DNA of 64,000 nt from Dehalococcoidia bacterium (GCA_030615625.1 JAUWYX010000001.1:224574-288573); one strand, 5' to 3'; shown: positions 50,079 to 62,024, numbered from the stretch's first letter. Made by a program: numbers and translations. The notes: generated by a model from the letters alone, not told the origin.

Positions 50079-51386
50079 TCAACTAGCCAGAGGACACTGT
50101 GGGCATCCTCCTTCACGACAGTAGTTCCTGAAGACATGAATTAGCCCTTGCTGATGACAGGCAGTGAAATCGGAAGGCTCTTTAAGGCAAAGCTGTTTCT
50201 TCATGTGGCGTGTTATACAATTCCCAGCCAGTTTGGGATAATTACGGTAAAGCTCTATAGCGTTCTCTGTTAGCTTCGCCTCATTAGTTAATTCTCCCCA
50301 GGAAAAAGCAAAGGGCAATACCACATTTACTGCAATTTCACCTGCCTTGCTATTTCCCAAAAGAGCCGATATCTTTGTTTTACTTCTGACGTCAAAATCG
50401 AAATGGTCTCGCCAGTAGCCATTGCCAGCCACGGTCAATCCGTTCTCCAGCACGCGGTGCCCACCGGACGGAGGCGCTTCTTTCACTAGCTGCAATATCT
50501 CTGCTAATAGTTTTCCTTGGCAGTAACGCTCAAGAAGGTAGCTCTGGGCGACGATGCGTCGTACTGGAGAATTGTTGGGATATATGTGTGAGAGGTTCCA
50601 GTCACCTTCATTCATGGCTTTAACTTTTTTACCCGCTGACTGCCATATTTGCTCCAATTCCTGGACTTCTTTTTCCTTGGCAAATTTTCCTTGCCATCTT
50701 TGAGAAGGTAATAGCCCGGCTGTGCCTAACAACAAAGCTTGCTTTAGGGCCACGCCCTCTCTGGATTCGATGGAATTGAGGGGCATTCTGTCAGCAAGGT
50801 CTTCAAAGGGCTTTGTGTTTTTAGCATAACCCAGAGCCTTCATAATGCCCCTGAAAAGCACCTGCCCCGCCTCTTCTTGTTTCAACTCGGCTTGAAAATG
50901 CATCGCCTTCTGCTTAAACCTTTCTTCACCGGCAGTGTTCAATAACTTTCTTAAAGCTTGCCTGTCCATGTGGTCCAGTGTCTGGAAGCAAGGGAGCAGG
51001 TCAGGCAGCAAATAAGCTTGGTGTCGCAATGCCTTCGCCAGACATAGAATGGGGACTGGCTTGCCGCTTTGTAGTAAGGTAGCTGCATTACAATCATGCC
51101 ACATCACAACATGAAGGATTACATTATTATATTCAGCATCAGCATGATGCTTATGGCTATACCAATCGCTGGATTTAACGTGAACCTCTACATCTCCTTT
51201 CGTCAAATGAGAGTTATTTACAATAACTGCATCCCGAAAATCGGGGCCGTTATCACCATTAGTCCTTCCAGGATAGATTACACTGACTAGCCCGTCTTCC
51301 GAGGAGGTCAGTTCCTTTCCCACCACTTGTTGCCATATTAGAACTGCTTGCTTTTCCGAGAAATTTATCCGATTACGTGTAATCAT
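50079..51386 (-). CDS. DUF2851 family protein
   Basis: VIYPGRTNGDNGPDFRDAVI, GDVEVHVKSSDWYSHKHHADAEYNNVILHVVMWHD, C-terminal CREGGCPQCPL. Confidence 0.85.
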   Translation of the reverse strand: MITRNRINFSEKQAVLIWQQVVGKELTSSEDGLVSVIYPGRTNGDNGPDFRDAVIVNNSHLTKGDVEVHVKSSDWYSHKHHADAEYNNVILHVVMWHDCNAATLLQSGKPVPILCLAKALRHQAYLLPDLLPCFQTLDHMDRQALRKLLNTAGEERFKQKAMHFQAELKQEEAGQVLFRGIMKALGYAKNTKPFEDLADRMPLNSIESREGVALKQALLLGTAGLLPSQRWQGKFAKEKEVQELEQIWQSAGKKVKAMNEGDWNLSHIYPNNSPVRRIVAQSYLLERYCQGKLLAEILQLVKEAPPSGGHRVLENGLTVAGNGYWRDHFDFDVRSKTKISALLGNSKAGEIAVNVVLPFAFSWGELTNEAKLTENAIELYRNYPKLAGNCITRHMKKQLCLKEPSDFTACHQQGLIHVFRNYCREGGCPQCPLAS

Positions 51387-51423
51387 GGCGTAAAAAAATT
51401 ACCTGTCGCTTTATATCAATTGT

Positions 51424-51504
51424 TTAAACCTTAGAACATTGCTCACAATATTTCCTCTTGCCCCTGGAAAAACCGCAGCAGCCAACCTTAATTTGATTCA
51501 TCAT
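51424..51504 (-). pseudogene. Remnant 5' end resembling a DUF72 family gene
   Basis: MMNQIKVGCCGFSRGKRKYCEQCSKV*, like the DUF72 N-terminal VGCCGF motif, overlapping the XRE stop codon and then terminating. Confidence 0.5.
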
Positions 51505-51730
51505 GCCTCTTTCCAGCTTTGTAAGTAAAGCCACTACGCTCAGCAACTATGCTGAGCAAGGTAGCCGATGCCCCGCGAGGTCGATACATCCCCTTTTCCC
51601 ATTCACTGATCGTTTGCTGCCGCGTGCCTAATTCCTCGGCTAGCTTCACTTGAGTTAAGTTCAGGTGTTGCCTCAGTGCCTTGACCTCTTCTTTACTCCA
51701 TTGTCTTTTTTTCTTTTTTCCTCGCTCCAT
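51488..51730 (-). CDS. XRE-family helix-turn-helix regulator
   Basis: LRQHLNLTQVKLAEELGTRQQTISEWEKGMYRPRG. Confidence 0.9.
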   Translation of the reverse strand: MERGKKKKRQWSKEEVKALRQHLNLTQVKLAEELGTRQQTISEWEKGMYRPRGASATLLSIVAERSGFTYKAGKRHDESN

Positions 51731-51799
51731 CTCTCAAAAATTATACACGGTTTAGTGTAATAATTCAAGAAAAATTTGCCAAATTTTAGTAAAAACCTC

Positions 51800-51827
51800 T
51801 TGCATTTTTGGGTTTTCTTGATATAAT
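51800..51827 (+). promoter_or_regulatory. Predicted sigma70-type promoter of groESL
   Basis: TTGCAT (51800-51805), 16-bp spacer, TATAAT (51822-51827). Confidence 0.65.
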
Positions 51828-51833
51828 ACAAAT

Positions 51834-51860
51834 TTAGCAATCTCAAGGGCAGAGTGCTAA
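51834..51860. promoter_or_regulatory. CIRCE element (HrcA operator) upstream of groES
   Basis: TTAGCAATC-N9-GAGTGCTAA versus consensus TTAGCACTC-N9-GAGTGCTAA. Confidence 0.88.
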
Positions 51861-51884
51861 AGTAAATCTAGGAAAGGAGGGAAC

Positions 51885-53812
<1,928 letters not shown>

Positions 53813-53838
53813 ACAGCCGCTGATTGCTCTAGCAACAA

Positions 53839-53870
53839 CAGAAAGAACCGCCTCACAGCGGTTCTTTCTG
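53839..53870. terminator. Bidirectional terminator-like hairpin between groEL and M16 peptidase
   Basis: CAGAAAGAACCGC-CTCACA-GCGGTTCTTTCTG perfect stem, A/T-rich ends. Confidence 0.75.
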
Positions 53871-55163
53871 TATAATCTTAAACAACTGCCTTAAAGGCTT
53901 TTCCTTGATAAGACTATCACGATAAGACTCTTCTTCCTTAATCGGTCCTATTACAGCTAAATTAAACCCACTATCGGTTATAATCTCCTCGGCCACCTCT
54001 TTTAGCTCATCTATGGTAATGGCATCCACAATAGAAATAACATCGTCTATGTCCAGGATTTGTCGCATTAATATCTCCTGACCACCATACCATAACGCTA
54101 CATTCTGGCTATCCTCAAACCGCAAATATAATCTTCCTTTTGACAATTCTTTAGCCCTGGTAAGCTCTTTAGCGGTAATTTCTTGTTTAATCTGAGATAT
54201 CTCTTCGAGGATGGCTGCCACAGCAGTTTCTACTTTCTGGGGGTCAACGCCGGCATAAATAGCAAATGACCCCGACTTGAGGAAGTGCTCGGTATAGCTG
54301 TGAATATCATAGGCTAACCCCCTATGCTCTCGTATCTCCGTAAATAGGCGGCTGCTCATGCCACCGCCAAGGACTGTGTTAAGCAAGTCAAGGGTAAAAC
54401 GTTGCGGGTGGGAGCGAGAAAAGCCGTGAACAGCGAGGCAAAGGTGCGCTTGCTCGATATCCTTGGGCTCAATATGCAACCTGGCTTCCGTTTGCTTGTC
54501 ATTAGTTATATAGCCAGTCATTAGCTCCCCGGCAGCCCATTTACTAAACAGAGGCTCAATTTGAGCCACTGCTTCTTCATGTTGTATGTTGCCAGCAATG
54601 CTAAGTACGGTGTTATTGGGCATATATCTGCGAGCAACGTAGTTTAATAGTTGCTCCCTTGTTAGCGAAGATACAGTTTCCTTGTATCCGATGACCTCGC
54701 GCCCCAGAGGCTGTTCCGGCCATAACAACTCGTCTATGAGCATGCTTACCCTTTGCTGAGGAAGGTCCATGTTCATATTGATTTCCTCGCTGATAATCCG
54801 CCGCTCTTGCTCTATTTCTTTGTTATCAAAGCGAGAATTGAGCAAGAGGTCAGATAGCACGTCAAGGGCGATGGGAAAGTGAGGCTTAGCAACCTTACAC
54901 CAAAAGATAGTTAATTCCTTGTCTGTGCCAGCATTGATTATGCCACCAACGCCTTCAATATCCTGAGTTATTTCCTTGGACGTTGGTCGCCGCTGTGTGC
55001 CTTTGAAGAATAAATGCTCAGCGAAGTGAGAGATGCCCGCTTCCTCTTCACTTTCGTAGCAGGAACCCGCGCCTACAAGGATGGCAAGGCATACTGAGCG
55101 GCTATGGGGCATAGTACTGGTGATAACTCTCAAGCCATTATCGAGCACAGCCTTGTTGTACAT
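53853..55163 (-). CDS. M16 family zinc peptidase
   Basis: ISHFAEHLFFKGTQRR (HxxEH), LGGGMSSRLFTEIREHRGLAYDIHSY. Confidence 0.93.
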   Translation of the reverse strand: MYNKAVLDNGLRVITSTMPHSRSVCLAILVGAGSCYESEEEAGISHFAEHLFFKGTQRRPTSKEITQDIEGVGGIINAGTDKELTIFWCKVAKPHFPIALDVLSDLLLNSRFDNKEIEQERRIISEEINMNMDLPQQRVSMLIDELLWPEQPLGREVIGYKETVSSLTREQLLNYVARRYMPNNTVLSIAGNIQHEEAVAQIEPLFSKWAAGELMTGYITNDKQTEARLHIEPKDIEQAHLCLAVHGFSRSHPQRFTLDLLNTVLGGGMSSRLFTEIREHRGLAYDIHSYTEHFLKSGSFAIYAGVDPQKVETAVAAILEEISQIKQEITAKELTRAKELSKGRLYLRFEDSQNVALWYGGQEILMRQILDIDDVISIVDAITIDELKEVAEEIITDSGFNLAVIGPIKEEESYRDSLIKEKPLRQLFKIIQKEPL

Positions 55164-55286
55164 TACCAGGAATTTTACTTTGCTTTCTACTCCCCGTCAA
55201 TAAAACTTTACTGCCTCCTGATGCTCAATCCTTCTCACCTCATGGTATAATTGACAATATATAGCCAAACCAGGGAATGGTGAACT

Positions 55287-55928
55287 ATGACAATCGTAGC
55301 CGAAGACGATGCTATCCAGATCGAAAAGCTTGAGCTGGGTCCCTTCGGGACTAACGCCTATATTGTAACCTGTCGAGAAATGCGAGATAGTGCGCTAATA
55401 GATGCTCCCGCAGAGGCGAACATCATCATAGATAAATTGAAAAACACCACGCCCAAATACATATTGTTGACTCATAACCACATGGACCATATCGGTGCCC
55501 TTGCCCAATTACGAGCTGAGCTGAAAGTTCCTCTGGCTGCCCACGGTTCAGACACAGGGAACCTGACATCGCCACCAGAGATATTATTGAGTGATGGTGA
55601 CACGGTTTGGTTGGGAAGGCTTAAGTTTACGGTGCTTCATACACCAGGGCACACCCCAGATAGTTTATGCTTCAGGACCGGTCGATACCTGATATCGGGA
55701 GATACCATTTTCCCTGGGGGACCGGGTAAGACAAGCTCTCCAGATGATTTTAAGCAGATAATCAAGTCTGTAACCGGGAAAATCTTCGTATTGCCGGACG
55801 ATACTCAGATATACCCTGGCCATGGGGATTCCACCGTGTTAAAGAGGGAGAAAGACGAGTTTGCCGTCTTTGCCGCTCGACCTCATGATCCCCACCTGTG
55901 CGGCGATGTGCTCTGGCTTTCAACGTAG
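55287..55928 (+). CDS. MBL-fold metallo-hydrolase (glyoxalase II-like)
   Basis: LTHNHMDHIGAL, HTPGHTPDSLCF, GDTIFPGGPGKT, PGHGDSTVL. Confidence 0.92.
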   Translation: MTIVAEDDAIQIEKLELGPFGTNAYIVTCREMRDSALIDAPAEANIIIDKLKNTTPKYILLTHNHMDHIGALAQLRAELKVPLAAHGSDTGNLTSPPEILLSDGDTVWLGRLKFTVLHTPGHTPDSLCFRTGRYLISGDTIFPGGPGKTSSPDDFKQIIKSVTGKIFVLPDDTQIYPGHGDSTVLKREKDEFAVFAARPHDPHLCGDVLWLST

Positions 55929-55929
55929 C

Positions 55930-55971
55930 TGCGGATCTTTAGACCCGCAGGGCGAGGCTAGAGCATCGCCC
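55930..55971. repeat. Double palindrome TGCGGATCTTTAGACCCGCA + GGGCGAGGCTAGAGCATCGCCC
   Basis: Two adjacent inverted repeats; first is related to 5909-5926. Confidence 0.65.
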
Positions 55972-55995
55972 CTACGAAAATTAAGAAGTTGATTA

Positions 55996-56688
55996 TCACA
56001 GTAGCTCTACCCGGTAGAAAGCTTCAGCTAGTTCGTAATCTTCCCCTTGGGCGAGCATTGTATGTCGCTCCCTTAGCCATTCTTCCCATCCCGTGGAGGG
56101 GATGTTGCTTATCTGGCTCTTATGGCAGAGCAGGGCGGCAATTTTAGTGTCAAAGGTATTGGTAATATTAGTGCAGTAATTAGGCTCCTCAGCACCCCAG
56201 AGTAATACCTCTTTAACTTTATGAGGCTGAAGCCCTTCCTCCAGTAAATCAGGATATGAAAGAAAATCCCTGGCGTAGGGGAAAACAGCATCAAGTGTAA
56301 CCTGGCTGGTGATTCGGTGGTCGCGATGCCAAATACGGCGCCGGTATAGGTCAGCAGTTACCACCGTCTCTGGTTTGTACATCCTTATCAGGCGTACAAT
56401 CTCCTTTCTGAATTCAGGTGTATCTTCCAAGGTCTGGTCTGGATGGTGCAGGAAGATGACCCCCCTCACCCCTAATAGCTTGGCTGCCGCTAGCTGTTCC
56501 TGCTCTCTGATTCTGACTAGTTCATCCGGCTTCATATTGGGGTCGCTGGTGCCCTTATCGCCATTGGTGCATACCACGTAGATAACATCCTTTCCTTCAC
56601 TTGTCCAACGAGCCACAGTCCCGGCAACACCAAATTCGGCATCGTCGGGATGAGGTGTAACCACCATGACATGAACTGGCTTAGTCAT
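55996..56688 (-). CDS. PIG-L/LmbE family deacetylase
   Basis: VMVVTPHPDDAEFGVAGTVARW, VVCTNGDKGTSDP, RRIWHRDHRITSQVTLDAVFPYARD; start at MTKPVHVMVV. Confidence 0.92.
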   Translation of the reverse strand: MTKPVHVMVVTPHPDDAEFGVAGTVARWTSEGKDVIYVVCTNGDKGTSDPNMKPDELVRIREQEQLAAAKLLGVRGVIFLHHPDQTLEDTPEFRKEIVRLIRMYKPETVVTADLYRRRIWHRDHRITSQVTLDAVFPYARDFLSYPDLLEEGLQPHKVKEVLLWGAEEPNYCTNITNTFDTKIAALLCHKSQISNIPSTGWEEWLRERHTMLAQGEDYELAEAFYRVELL

Positions 56689-56767
56689 TATACTTGAGCC
56701 TCCTGGAATCGTGACACATGGCAGTAATTGTATAAGATTCCTCAAGCTGATACAATTGAGATTGGGA

Positions 56768-57709
56768 ATGCCAACAAAGGCAATGAGCAATTCCCTCCAT
56801 AATATTAGAAATTATCAACCGGCGGATTTCAATAAGTACGTCTTACTGTATGCTGAAGCTGAAAAACTGGAGCCGACCGGACGTTGTGTTTCACCGCAGT
56901 TCGTTGCTGAACGATTAGAGCAGCCAAACTATTCCCCTGAGCAAGACCTGTTTATCCTGTGGAGTGAGGATATCGTCGGCTATATGGATGTTAAACCGGA
57001 GCTGACCATTGGGCGGGTGGTTCTCGACTGCTGGGTACACCCTGAGCATCGTAGAAGGGGGCTGGCGACAAAACTCCTCAGTTATGCTACAAACCGTGCC
57101 AAAGAATTAGGAGCCAAAGTAGCCCATGTAAATATAAGGGAGGATAACGTGATTGCGATAAGGGTGCTATCCAGGCTGGGCTTCAGCCTTATCCGACGGT
57201 TTCTTGCATTGGGATTAGACATTGCTGATGTTGGCGAATTAGATATGGACCGAGTGGCTCTAAGCTGCCGCTATCTACAGCACGGTGAAGAAGGCAAGCT
57301 CACTCAGCTTCAGAATCGTGCCTTTGCTGGCACCTGGGGATACAACTCCAATACTGTAGAGGAAATAGCCTTTCGTACTAATTTAAATACCTGTTCCCTG
57401 GAGGACATAGTTCTAATCTACGAGGGAGATAAGGCCATCGGCTATTGCTGGACCGGAATAAGCTGTGAGGAAGGAGTTCCCAGTATAAGAAAGGGGCGAA
57501 TCCTTATGCTCGGAGTTGGCCCAGATTACAGAGGTAAGGGAACAGGTAAAAAATTAGTGCTGGCTGGGTTAGCCCACCTGAAAAGCAAAGGTTTGCAGGT
57601 TGCCGAGTTGACCGTGGACAGCGAGAACAAAGCAGCTTGTGCTCTTTACCAATCCCTTGGTTTTGAGGTTCAGGCCAACACTTTTTGGTATGAAAAGGTC
57701 ATAAATTAG
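56768..57709 (+). CDS. Tandem GNAT acetyltransferase (two GNAT domains, MshD-like layout)
   Basis: WVHPEHRRRGLATKLLSYATNRAKELG and VGPDYRGKGTGKKLVLAGLAHLKSKG..NKAACALYQSLGFEV. Confidence 0.88.
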   Translation: MPTKAMSNSLHNIRNYQPADFNKYVLLYAEAEKLEPTGRCVSPQFVAERLEQPNYSPEQDLFILWSEDIVGYMDVKPELTIGRVVLDCWVHPEHRRRGLATKLLSYATNRAKELGAKVAHVNIREDNVIAIRVLSRLGFSLIRRFLALGLDIADVGELDMDRVALSCRYLQHGEEGKLTQLQNRAFAGTWGYNSNTVEEIAFRTNLNTCSLEDIVLIYEGDKAIGYCWTGISCEEGVPSIRKGRILMLGVGPDYRGKGTGKKLVLAGLAHLKSKGLQVAELTVDSENKAACALYQSLGFEVQANTFWYEKVIN

Positions 57710-58956
57710 GACACAGGGGCAAGGTAGTTAGCCAATACCAGTTGGCAATCCCTGACAATCGCTTCAGCAACATTCGACCAGCTAAATTTGCTTACAGTTG
57801 CCCGAATTAACTGGGCAGACTTTGTATCTGTGCTTGGCCGGGAAAGAAGCAAGGCTATTTTATCAGCAAGGTGACGGGGAGTATTGTCTATTACCACATA
57901 CCCTGTCTCTCCCTGTCGAATAACGTTTTTATGGTTACCTACATCAGTAGCCACTACCGGTGTGCCGCAAGCCAGGGATTCCAGAGTTACTAACCCAAAG
58001 CTTTCGTAATAAGAAGGAACCACACAAGCGTCAGCCGCGCTGTAAAAATAAGGTAGCTGCGCATGCTTTACCAAACCCAGAAAATTAACTGAATTCTGTA
58101 TTTTGAGGTCACAGGCTAGTTTCCGTAGTTGTTCTATTTCACGCTGGCTATGTTCACCACCACCGATTACCACCAGCCTTAATCCTTGAATATTCCGTAG
58201 ATAGGGTAAAGCCTTTATCAATTTATCTATACCCTTTAAGGGGTCAATTCTGCCCACAAACAGAATAATCTTATCGTTACCAAAGCTCAGATACTGCCTG
58301 GCCTGTGTTTTGTCTAAGGCTTTGAACTGCTCCAGATTTACCCCACAGGGCACCACACTGATTTTCTCCGACGATGCGCCATAGTGCCGAATAAGCTCTT
58401 CCTTTTCCCTCTCTGTTGGAGCGATAATGTGATGGCACTTTTGAACCAAGCCCCTTTCTGTCTCAATACGAAGTTCGGGCTCAGCCTCGCCAGGGGCCAA
58501 ATAAGCTCCTTCCTTAATTGCATTCTTAACTGCACCTAATGTATGGAACATAGTGATATGAGGAACATGCCACCATTGCTGTAAATATGCCCCTGCCAGC
58601 GCGGAAAGCCAGTAATGGCTAAATATTAAATCGTACTGGAGGTTGTTATGCTTCCTGAAACGCTCCAGGTTGCAGACAAAGTCAGGAAGATGGGAATACA
58701 CGGCCAACTTATGTATCTCCTCGTCTTCCCCTGCCCTGAGGTGAATAAGCCGTGCATTCTGACCGAGTTCATAGGTTTGGCGGTCTTTGGGGTCATGAAC
58801 ACGAGTATAGACATCCACTAAATGTCCCTGCTTGCCCAATTCGCGAGCAAGCTCCCGGATGTAGACACTCATACCACCGGTGTCTTTTGTCCCTAGTTTT
58901 CCCACAGGGCAGCTATGGGCACTGAGCATAGCTACTCTCAGTTGACTAACCGACAT
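57706..58956 (-). CDS. Glycosyltransferase family 4, MshA-like
   Basis: LGTKDTGGMSVYIRELARELGKQGH, LIFSHYWLSALAG, VPCGVNLEQF, FVGRIDPLKGIDKLI, YESFGLVTLESLACGTPVVATDVGN. Confidence 0.92.
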   Translation of the reverse strand: MSVSQLRVAMLSAHSCPVGKLGTKDTGGMSVYIRELARELGKQGHLVDVYTRVHDPKDRQTYELGQNARLIHLRAGEDEEIHKLAVYSHLPDFVCNLERFRKHNNLQYDLIFSHYWLSALAGAYLQQWWHVPHITMFHTLGAVKNAIKEGAYLAPGEAEPELRIETERGLVQKCHHIIAPTEREKEELIRHYGASSEKISVVPCGVNLEQFKALDKTQARQYLSFGNDKIILFVGRIDPLKGIDKLIKALPYLRNIQGLRLVVIGGGEHSQREIEQLRKLACDLKIQNSVNFLGLVKHAQLPYFYSAADACVVPSYYESFGLVTLESLACGTPVVATDVGNHKNVIRQGETGYVVIDNTPRHLADKIALLLSRPSTDTKSAQLIRATVSKFSWSNVAEAIVRDCQLVLANYLAPVS

Positions 58957-58981
58957 CAGAGTGTGCTCTTCTTTATTGTTG

Positions 58982-59962
58982 TTAGGTGATAGTTATCTGG
59001 CAGCTGTAGAGGAGTACTTCCTGGCCGCCGAGTTGATATTTGTACGGTTCTCCACCTTTCAAAAAGTTCCATTTCTTTCTGCCTTTCTCGATGCTCTCCT
59101 TGAGGCAAAGGACTTTACAAAGCAGTCCCACGCTTAAATAGTTGAATTGAGGGTCATAGGCACTATTATAGAGGTAGTGCGAGCCATCGTAGTCAAAACC
59201 TATAGTCATCGCCGCCGGTACCTTGTCCAGCTGTAGAATACCTAACCTCAATAGCCCAATCTCAGCCATGGCCTTAGCCAGTGACCTGAAAAACGATTCT
59301 CTCTTGTGATTCATGAAGCTGGCTTTCTCATCCTTGCTCAATGAAAAGAGCTTCAAAAAAATATCCAGATAATCTTCAACCTCCCGACCGACCTCAACAC
59401 AGCGATGTTCTACATTGCCAGCCTCCCATAACCGCCTTAACTTCCGCCTAACTTCGTGGCGCTGCTTTTTCTTCAATATTGCCAGGTATTCATTCCAGGT
59501 AGTAGGTAAATCTAGTTCCAGAGAAACATCCTCCGGGTGGCAGAGAACCTCATACCCTCGGTTCTGGGCGATACTTACGAGTTGAGTGAGCACGGTAGAA
59601 TCGGGCCGCAAAGGTCTCAGGTCCAGCTTCTTTATACCCCTCTCTCTCAAATCATCAAGCAGTACCTTGAAGAAATCCCTCTCTCTTCCCGGGGTAATAA
59701 CGAAATCCAAATAGTCGCAGACGTCGGCGCTCCCGATAAAAGAAGCCGTTTCCTTATTCACTAGAAGTGGGGCAAAGCCGATGATTTTCTCACCCTGCCG
59801 CAGCGTTCGTACATACAATTCAGCCCCCCTGCCAAATGCTTCCCACCAGACCTTCAGCCAGGCAGGTAAAACGAAAATGGAGCCCCACTTTAAACAGTGA
59901 CGCAACTTGTCCCAGGAAGAAGTAACGCTGTCAAGACTCTCGACAGTGAGGGTATAACTCAT
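58982..59962 (-). CDS. FemAB/CelD-like GNAT-fold acetyltransferase
   Basis: RHEVRRKLRRLWEAGNVEHRCVE, YLYNSAYDPQFNYLSVGLLCKVLCLKESIEKGRKKWNFLKGGEPYKYQLGG. Confidence 0.82.
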   Translation of the reverse strand: MSYTLTVESLDSVTSSWDKLRHCLKWGSIFVLPAWLKVWWEAFGRGAELYVRTLRQGEKIIGFAPLLVNKETASFIGSADVCDYLDFVITPGRERDFFKVLLDDLRERGIKKLDLRPLRPDSTVLTQLVSIAQNRGYEVLCHPEDVSLELDLPTTWNEYLAILKKKQRHEVRRKLRRLWEAGNVEHRCVEVGREVEDYLDIFLKLFSLSKDEKASFMNHKRESFFRSLAKAMAEIGLLRLGILQLDKVPAAMTIGFDYDGSHYLYNSAYDPQFNYLSVGLLCKVLCLKESIEKGRKKWNFLKGGEPYKYQLGGQEVLLYSCQITIT

Positions 59963-60233
59963 CAGTGTTTACCTTAGTATAGCGATTAGCCATGACTGAA
60001 TCAACCGCTCTGCTTGCAAGGAGAGTACGCACATCTATGCAAAGTTTCCGGCAACCTTATCCGCTCCTTTGCCTTAACTAAATCTATACTACCGGCTAAT
60101 TCTGAGGACAACTTCGCTGAATATGGGATGCACGCTGTCTAAAAACCTCTCTTTGGTGGAGGGCAATCAACGACCATTCTTAACGATGCACAGTACTGCT
60201 GACCGTCTGGCTGAGGCGGCAGGCAATCAGATG

Positions 60234-61037
60234 TTATGTGGGCGGGTCAGCCTCTTTCCTGGTAAACTGTTGGGCGGCTTCACCCATTTCGGCACCACTG
60301 CCTGAGCCAAGGCATATGTCGGTCTCCATGCGAAGCCCTATATCGAGTGGGGTCGACAGAGCAAGAGTAGCCGCTCTTTTGGCACCCTGAATAAGGCGAG
60401 GATTGATTTTGGCTATTTCTTCGGCCAGCTTCTTGGCTTCAACCATTAGCTGGTCCTTGGGATATACATGATCTACCAGCCTAACCCGGAGCGCTTCGGC
60501 AGCGTCGATTCTTCGTCCGGTAAGAATCAGTTCCTTAGCCATGCCAGTTCCCACTATCCGGGGTAACCGCTGCGTGCTTCCCAGGTCAGGGATAACCCCC
60601 AACTGAATCTCAGGAAGCCCGAATACGGCAGTATCACAAGCCAGGCGTATATCGCAGCAAAGAATGAGTTCCAGGGCTGCTCCTAAACAGTACCCGTTTA
60701 TGGCAGCGATAACCGGTGCGGCCAGCTCTTCGTACATGGTAAATATCATCTTCAAGTTGTACAGAGAATCATAGCCCTGCCGGTAACTGGGAACAATTTC
60801 CGTGGGGCCGCTCCCGGAGGCTACCATCTTCAAGTCCAGTCCGGCGCTAAACGCCCTATCACCGGCACCGGTCATGATCACAACCCTGACCTCAGGGTTT
60901 TCCTTGATAGCCTGCGCTGTTTTTTGAAGCCCCAAAAAGACCTCATGATTAAAGGCATTCAATGCCTCCGGTCGGTTCAACAGCACTGTGGCAATACTAT
61001 CTTCAATATCCAGTCGAACAGCGTCTTGATTTGCCAT
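60234..61037 (-). CDS. Enoyl-CoA hydratase/isomerase family protein
   Basis: [74 protein letters not shown]. Confidence 0.95.
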   Translation of the reverse strand: MANQDAVRLDIEDSIATVLLNRPEALNAFNHEVFLGLQKTAQAIKENPEVRVVIMTGAGDRAFSAGLDLKMVASGSGPTEIVPSYRQGYDSLYNLKMIFTMYEELAAPVIAAINGYCLGAALELILCCDIRLACDTAVFGLPEIQLGVIPDLGSTQRLPRIVGTGMAKELILTGRRIDAAEALRVRLVDHVYPKDQLMVEAKKLAEEIAKINPRLIQGAKRAATLALSTPLDIGLRMETDICLGSGSGAEMGEAAQQFTRKEADPPT

Positions 61038-61356
61038 TTGTCTCCCCTTTCATAGATTACTTTCAGACTGTCTAAAAATCCCTTCTGCCGGATGGTAATT
61101 AACGACCATTGATTATCGCCAGCACCTTTTTAACAGTTGCTTTTTGAAGACTATCACTCCCTTCGGCTACTTTTGTCCACTTTCGCTGATTTTACATCGC
61201 AGCCCCGACCAAGGTCAATTGTTTTCCCTGTATCCCAATACAATCTCTTCAATCAGCTTGTCATACCTCCCAGGCGCCCCAATCCTGCCAAGCCTGAAGA
61301 GACACAGCCTCTATGCTCAGAATGACAAAAGGCAAAGGGCTCGGAATGACTCCCCT

Positions 61357-61436
61357 GTCATTGCGAGGAGTGTAGCGACGAAGCAATCTCGGCGGGGCTG
61401 GCGAGAGTGGGGATTGCCACGCTTCGCTCGCATGAC
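61357..61436. repeat. Palindromic intergenic element (GTCATTGCGAGGAG...CGAAGCAATCTC...GATTGCCACGCTTCGCTCGCATGAC)
   Basis: Related by sequence to 2001-2082. Confidence 0.8.
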
Positions 61437-61541
61437 AGAGAGACGTTACGAATCAATCTCGAATATTTAAGGTGATTTTAGTCAGCAAGCAGTGATATAA
61501 TCAGTATGGGATAAAAATCCAGGCGCATTTTCAGAGGAAGC

Positions 61542-62024
61542 ATGGCAGTTTTAGAGATTCGCACCTTGCCCGACCCTGTGTTGCGGCAAAAGGCCAAACG
61601 AGTAACCAAAATCGATGACTCCATTCAGAAGTTAATCGATGACATGATTGATACGTTACGCGCTGACCCAAACAGAGCCGGCCTCGCTGCCCCGCAGGTA
61701 GGAGTATTGCTCCGCGTAGTAGTCATCGAGGTGCCAGAACAAGAACTCATCACTCTAATTAACCCCGCAATAGTAAAAAAGGAGGGTGAGCGAATAGTTC
61801 AGGAAGGCTGCTTATCCATACCTGGCTACTTGGGGGAAATAAAAAGGGCGGTAACAGTTAAAGTCAAAGCGAAAGACCGATACGGTAAGGAATTTCGCCT
61901 CAAAGCGCAAGGGCTTCTGGCTCAGGCTCTTGAACAGGAAATTGAGCATCTCGATGGCCTTCTATATATTGACCATCTAGAGAGCTCGGAAAAGCTGTTT
62001 GAGATTATCAAGGAAGGAGAGTAA
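61542..62024 (+). CDS. def: Peptide deformylase
   Basis: [40 protein letters not shown]. Confidence 0.96.
   Translation: MAVLEIRTLPDPVLRQKAKRVTKIDDSIQKLIDDMIDTLRADPNRAGLAAPQVGVLLRVVVIEVPEQELITLINPAIVKKEGERIVQEGCLSIPGYLGEIKRAVTVKVKAKDRYGKEFRLKAQGLLAQALEQEIEHLDGLLYIDHLESSEKLFEIIKEGE

Noticed and set aside
49903-50124. 73-aa plus-strand ORF
   Set aside because: Overlaps the DUF2851 C-terminus, no clear family; helical start (EGKRLHDEVMILKTAIEEAIREGQKSRG) is suggestive but not enough
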